This document shows, one piece after another, positions 15,663 to 17,378 of a stretch of DNA of 17,378 bases (position 1 is the stretch's first letter; each line of letters begins with the position of its first letter). The stretch is from Nitrospiria bacterium (lineage in GTDB: Bacteria; Nitrospirota; Nitrospiria; Nitrospirales; UBA8639): assembly GCA_030430725.1 (NCBI GenBank), contig JAUIKP010000015.1:1-17378 (forward strand). The letters run 5' to 3'. The translations under genes and the position numbers were made by a program. The notes beneath the pieces were generated by a model that was given only the letters and a program-made list of their open reading frames with translations, did not search any database and was not told the origin of the DNA.

Positions 15663-16871
15663 ATGATCGATTCAAAAATTGACACGCAGTACCTCCTTCA
15701 TATTCTCCAAAAACTCTTGGCGATTCCGAGCCCGACCGGCTATACCGATCAAATTGTCCATGCGGTGTCGGGTGAACTGAAACAATTAGGGATTCCCTTC
15801 GAACTCACGCGGCGCGGAGCCATTCGCGCCACTATGGCAGGAAAAGTCAGTACGCCTGATCGAGCCATTGTGGCTCACCTGGATACGCTGGGAGCTCTGG
15901 TCAAATGGCTGAAAACCAACGGCCGGTTGGCCATTGTGCCAATCGGAACCTGGTCCAGCCGTTTTGCGGAGGGTGCCCGTGTGACCGTCTTTTCCGATAC
16001 CAGTATGCATCGTGGCACCGTCCTGCCCCTGAAAGCCTCAGGCCACACCTATGGAGACGAAATTGATACGCAACCGGTGTCCTGGAAGAATCTGGAAGTT
16101 CGACTCGATGAAACTGTGACGGACGTCAACGGACGTATCCAGCCCTTATCCACCGAACAGGATCTCCAACGACTCGGGATTCATGTTGGTGATTTCATTG
16201 CCATTGATCCTTTACCGGAAATTAGTCCCAATGGTTTTATTAATTCCCGGCATTTGGACGATAAGGCCGGAGTGGCCACTATCCTGGCGGCAGCCAAATC
16301 CATCCTTGAGACAGGGGCCACGCTTCCTGTGGATTGCCATTTACTGTTTACGATTTCCGAAGAGGTTGGATCAGGGGCATCGGCGGTCTTGCATGGTGAT
16401 GTGGCAGAAATGATCACGATAGATAACGGTACGCCTGCGCCCTTTCAAGCCTCGAGCGAATTTGGCGCGACGATTGCCATGGCCGATTCCGCCGGGCCTT
16501 TTGATTATCACCTGGTCAGGCGGCTCATCGCCTTATGTGTAGAACATGACATTCCGTTTCAGCGCGACATTTTTTGCGACTACAGAAGTGACAGTGCGTC
16601 GGCCGTAGAGGCCGGGAACGACATTCGAACGGCTCTCCTCACGTTTGGTGTCGATTCTTCCCATGGCTATGAGCGGACTCATTTGAGTGGACTCGGGGCT
16701 ATTGCGACGTTATTGGCCGTGTATATGCAAAATGAACCGGTGTTTTGGAGAGATCGCGATACGTTAGGGTCCGATAATGATTTTCCTACTCAACCGATTG
16801 AAGAAACGTCTTTTCCCCACACCCTCGAGGACATGGTCCGACGCCATGGTGAGCACCAACATGACCCATAG
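15663..16871 (+). CDS. NAGGN-system M42 family metallopeptidase
   Basis: The 402-aa protein has the M42 (glutamyl aminopeptidase/deblocking) di-metal ligands in order: His72 (AHLDT, with catalytic Asp74), Asp199 (SRHLDDKAG), Glu233/Glu234 (TISEEVGSG), Asp254 (ITIDN) and His340 (YERTHLSG). A variant of this family is regularly encoded next to the NAGGN synthesis genes. It may turn over or trim the dipeptide osmolyte or its precursors, but no activity has been shown that I know of. The ATG at 15663 is chosen because AGGGAG lies 4 nt upstream; a GTG at 15648 is in frame. The gene begins 25 nt after the ngs stop, so it is part of the same operon. Confidence 0.9.
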   Translation: MIDSKIDTQYLLHILQKLLAIPSPTGYTDQIVHAVSGELKQLGIPFELTRRGAIRATMAGKVSTPDRAIVAHLDTLGALVKWLKTNGRLAIVPIGTWSSRFAEGARVTVFSDTSMHRGTVLPLKASGHTYGDEIDTQPVSWKNLEVRLDETVTDVNGRIQPLSTEQDLQRLGIHVGDFIAIDPLPEISPNGFINSRHLDDKAGVATILAAAKSILETGATLPVDCHLLFTISEEVGSGASAVLHGDVAEMITIDNGTPAPFQASSEFGATIAMADSAGPFDYHLVRRLIALCVEHDIPFQRDIFCDYRSDSASAVEAGNDIRTALLTFGVDSSHGYERTHLSGLGAIATLLAVYMQNEPVFWRDRDTLGSDNDFPTQPIEETSFPHTLEDMVRRHGEHQHDP

Positions 16872-16949
16872 CGCTGCTCCGCTACCAGACGACAGGATGT
16901 TCAGTGCACTCCCTTTGCGGATGTTCTCCTCATTGCCCTGTCTGGCTTG

Positions 16950-17378
16950 ATGTCTTCACATCCACCCGCATCCACCTTTCCCCCAGCCAATACGACCCAT
17001 CCACAGTTGACGCTTCGGGCTATTGCCACGGGGATGGTCCTGGGCGTTCTTCTCACGCCCTGCAATATCTACAGCGGGCTGAAGATTGGCTGGACATTTA
17101 ATATGTCCATTACGGCAGCCTTGCTCAGTTATGCGTTTTGGAAAATATTCGAAACCACTGCCCAAACCGAGCACTGGGGTCTGCTCGAGAATAATATCAA
17201 TCAAACCACGGCCTCTTCGGCTGCATCCATTATCTCGTCAGGGTTGGTGGCCCCGATTCCCGCCTTGGCCATTTTGACGGGTGAGCAATTGCCTTGGTCT
17301 CTACTCTCTGTATGGGTCTTTTCCGTCAGCCTGATCGGTATTGTGGTCGCGGTCGGTCTCCGGCAACAGATGCTTATT
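16950..17378 (+). CDS. OPT family oligopeptide transporter, N-terminal part (3' end outside window)
   Basis: 143 residues are visible and the frame runs off the window. After a polar, Pro-rich start (1-20), the sequence TLRAIATGMVLGVLLTPCN with IYSGLKIGW forms the first membrane helix, followed by the OPT signature region NQTTASSAASI at 84-94 and further hydrophobic helices (GLVAPIPALAIL, SLLSVWVFSVSLIGIVVAVGL). OPT proteins import peptides or metal chelates, usually with protons. The ATG at 16950 is the first in a frame open since the peptidase stop; a TTG at 16947 is an alternative, and no strong ribosome binding site is seen. It starts 78 nt after the M42 gene on the same strand, so it may be the transporter of the NAGGN operon, perhaps taking up the osmolyte or peptide precursors. 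That role is inference. Confidence 0.85.
   Translation, partial: MSSHPPASTFPPANTTHPQLTLRAIATGMVLGVLLTPCNIYSGLKIGWTFNMSITAALLSYAFWKIFETTAQTEHWGLLENNINQTTASSAASIISSGLVAPIPALAILTGEQLPWSLLSVWVFSVSLIGIVVAVGLRQQMLI

Overview
This window comes from a bacterial chromosome of moderate GC content with good Shine-Dalgarno sites. BON-MscS, HHE hemerythrin, Ada and the NAGGN osmolyte genes point to a free-living, stress-exposed Gram-negative. A Nitrospirota or proteobacterial host would fit, but no phylogenetic marker is present, so the phylum is a guess.

Layout. (1) 1-1155, plus strand: the 3' part of a mechanosensitive channel gene with a BON domain, cut by the window edge. (2) 1264-1707, minus strand: a hemerythrin-like HHE protein. 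(3) 1989-3814, plus strand: ada, translationally coupled to a 2OG-Fe(II) oxygenase, a DNA alkylation-repair pair. (4) 3874-11444: a long block entirely on the minus strand. Read in the direction of transcription it holds a RidA-like protein, an OsmC protein, an ECF42-type sigma factor with a long C-terminal extension, a frameshifted YCII (DGPF) gene, an unlisted 46-aa membrane peptide coupled to a DUF899 protein, an N-terminal YCII remnant, an intact YCII gene, a secreted DUF1579 protein, a second intact YCII gene, a truncated VOC (PhnB-like) gene, a six-bladed BNR/Asp-box propeller and a MoaD/ThiS-like protein ending in Gly-Gly, coupled to the propeller. (5) 11445-12090: a 646-nt non-coding region with a candidate promoter and two interlocked inverted repeats. 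(6) 12091-17378, plus strand: the NAGGN osmoprotectant operon (amidotransferase asnO, acetyltransferase/ATP-grasp synthetase ngs, M42 peptidase), followed by the start of an OPT-family transporter gene.

How the parts work together. The central block is an ECF42-type island: the sigma factor sits among the small DGPF, DUF1579, DUF899 and VOC genes usually found with this class. Two intergenic sites of identical layout (TGTCGA, 16 nt, CGAC), both facing the island genes, are good candidates for its target promoters. Several members are decayed: one YCII is broken by an out-of-frame deletion, one survives only as its N-terminus, and the VOC gene stops after about 50 codons. The right-hand operon makes N-acetylglutaminylglutamine amide, an osmolyte. 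With the MscS-type channel at the left edge, and perhaps OsmC, osmotic stress is a recurring theme.

The least described elements are the ECF42 promoter pair and decaying regulon, the MoaD-like/BNR-propeller pair, the 46-aa peptide, and the pseudoknot-like repeat pair in front of asnO.
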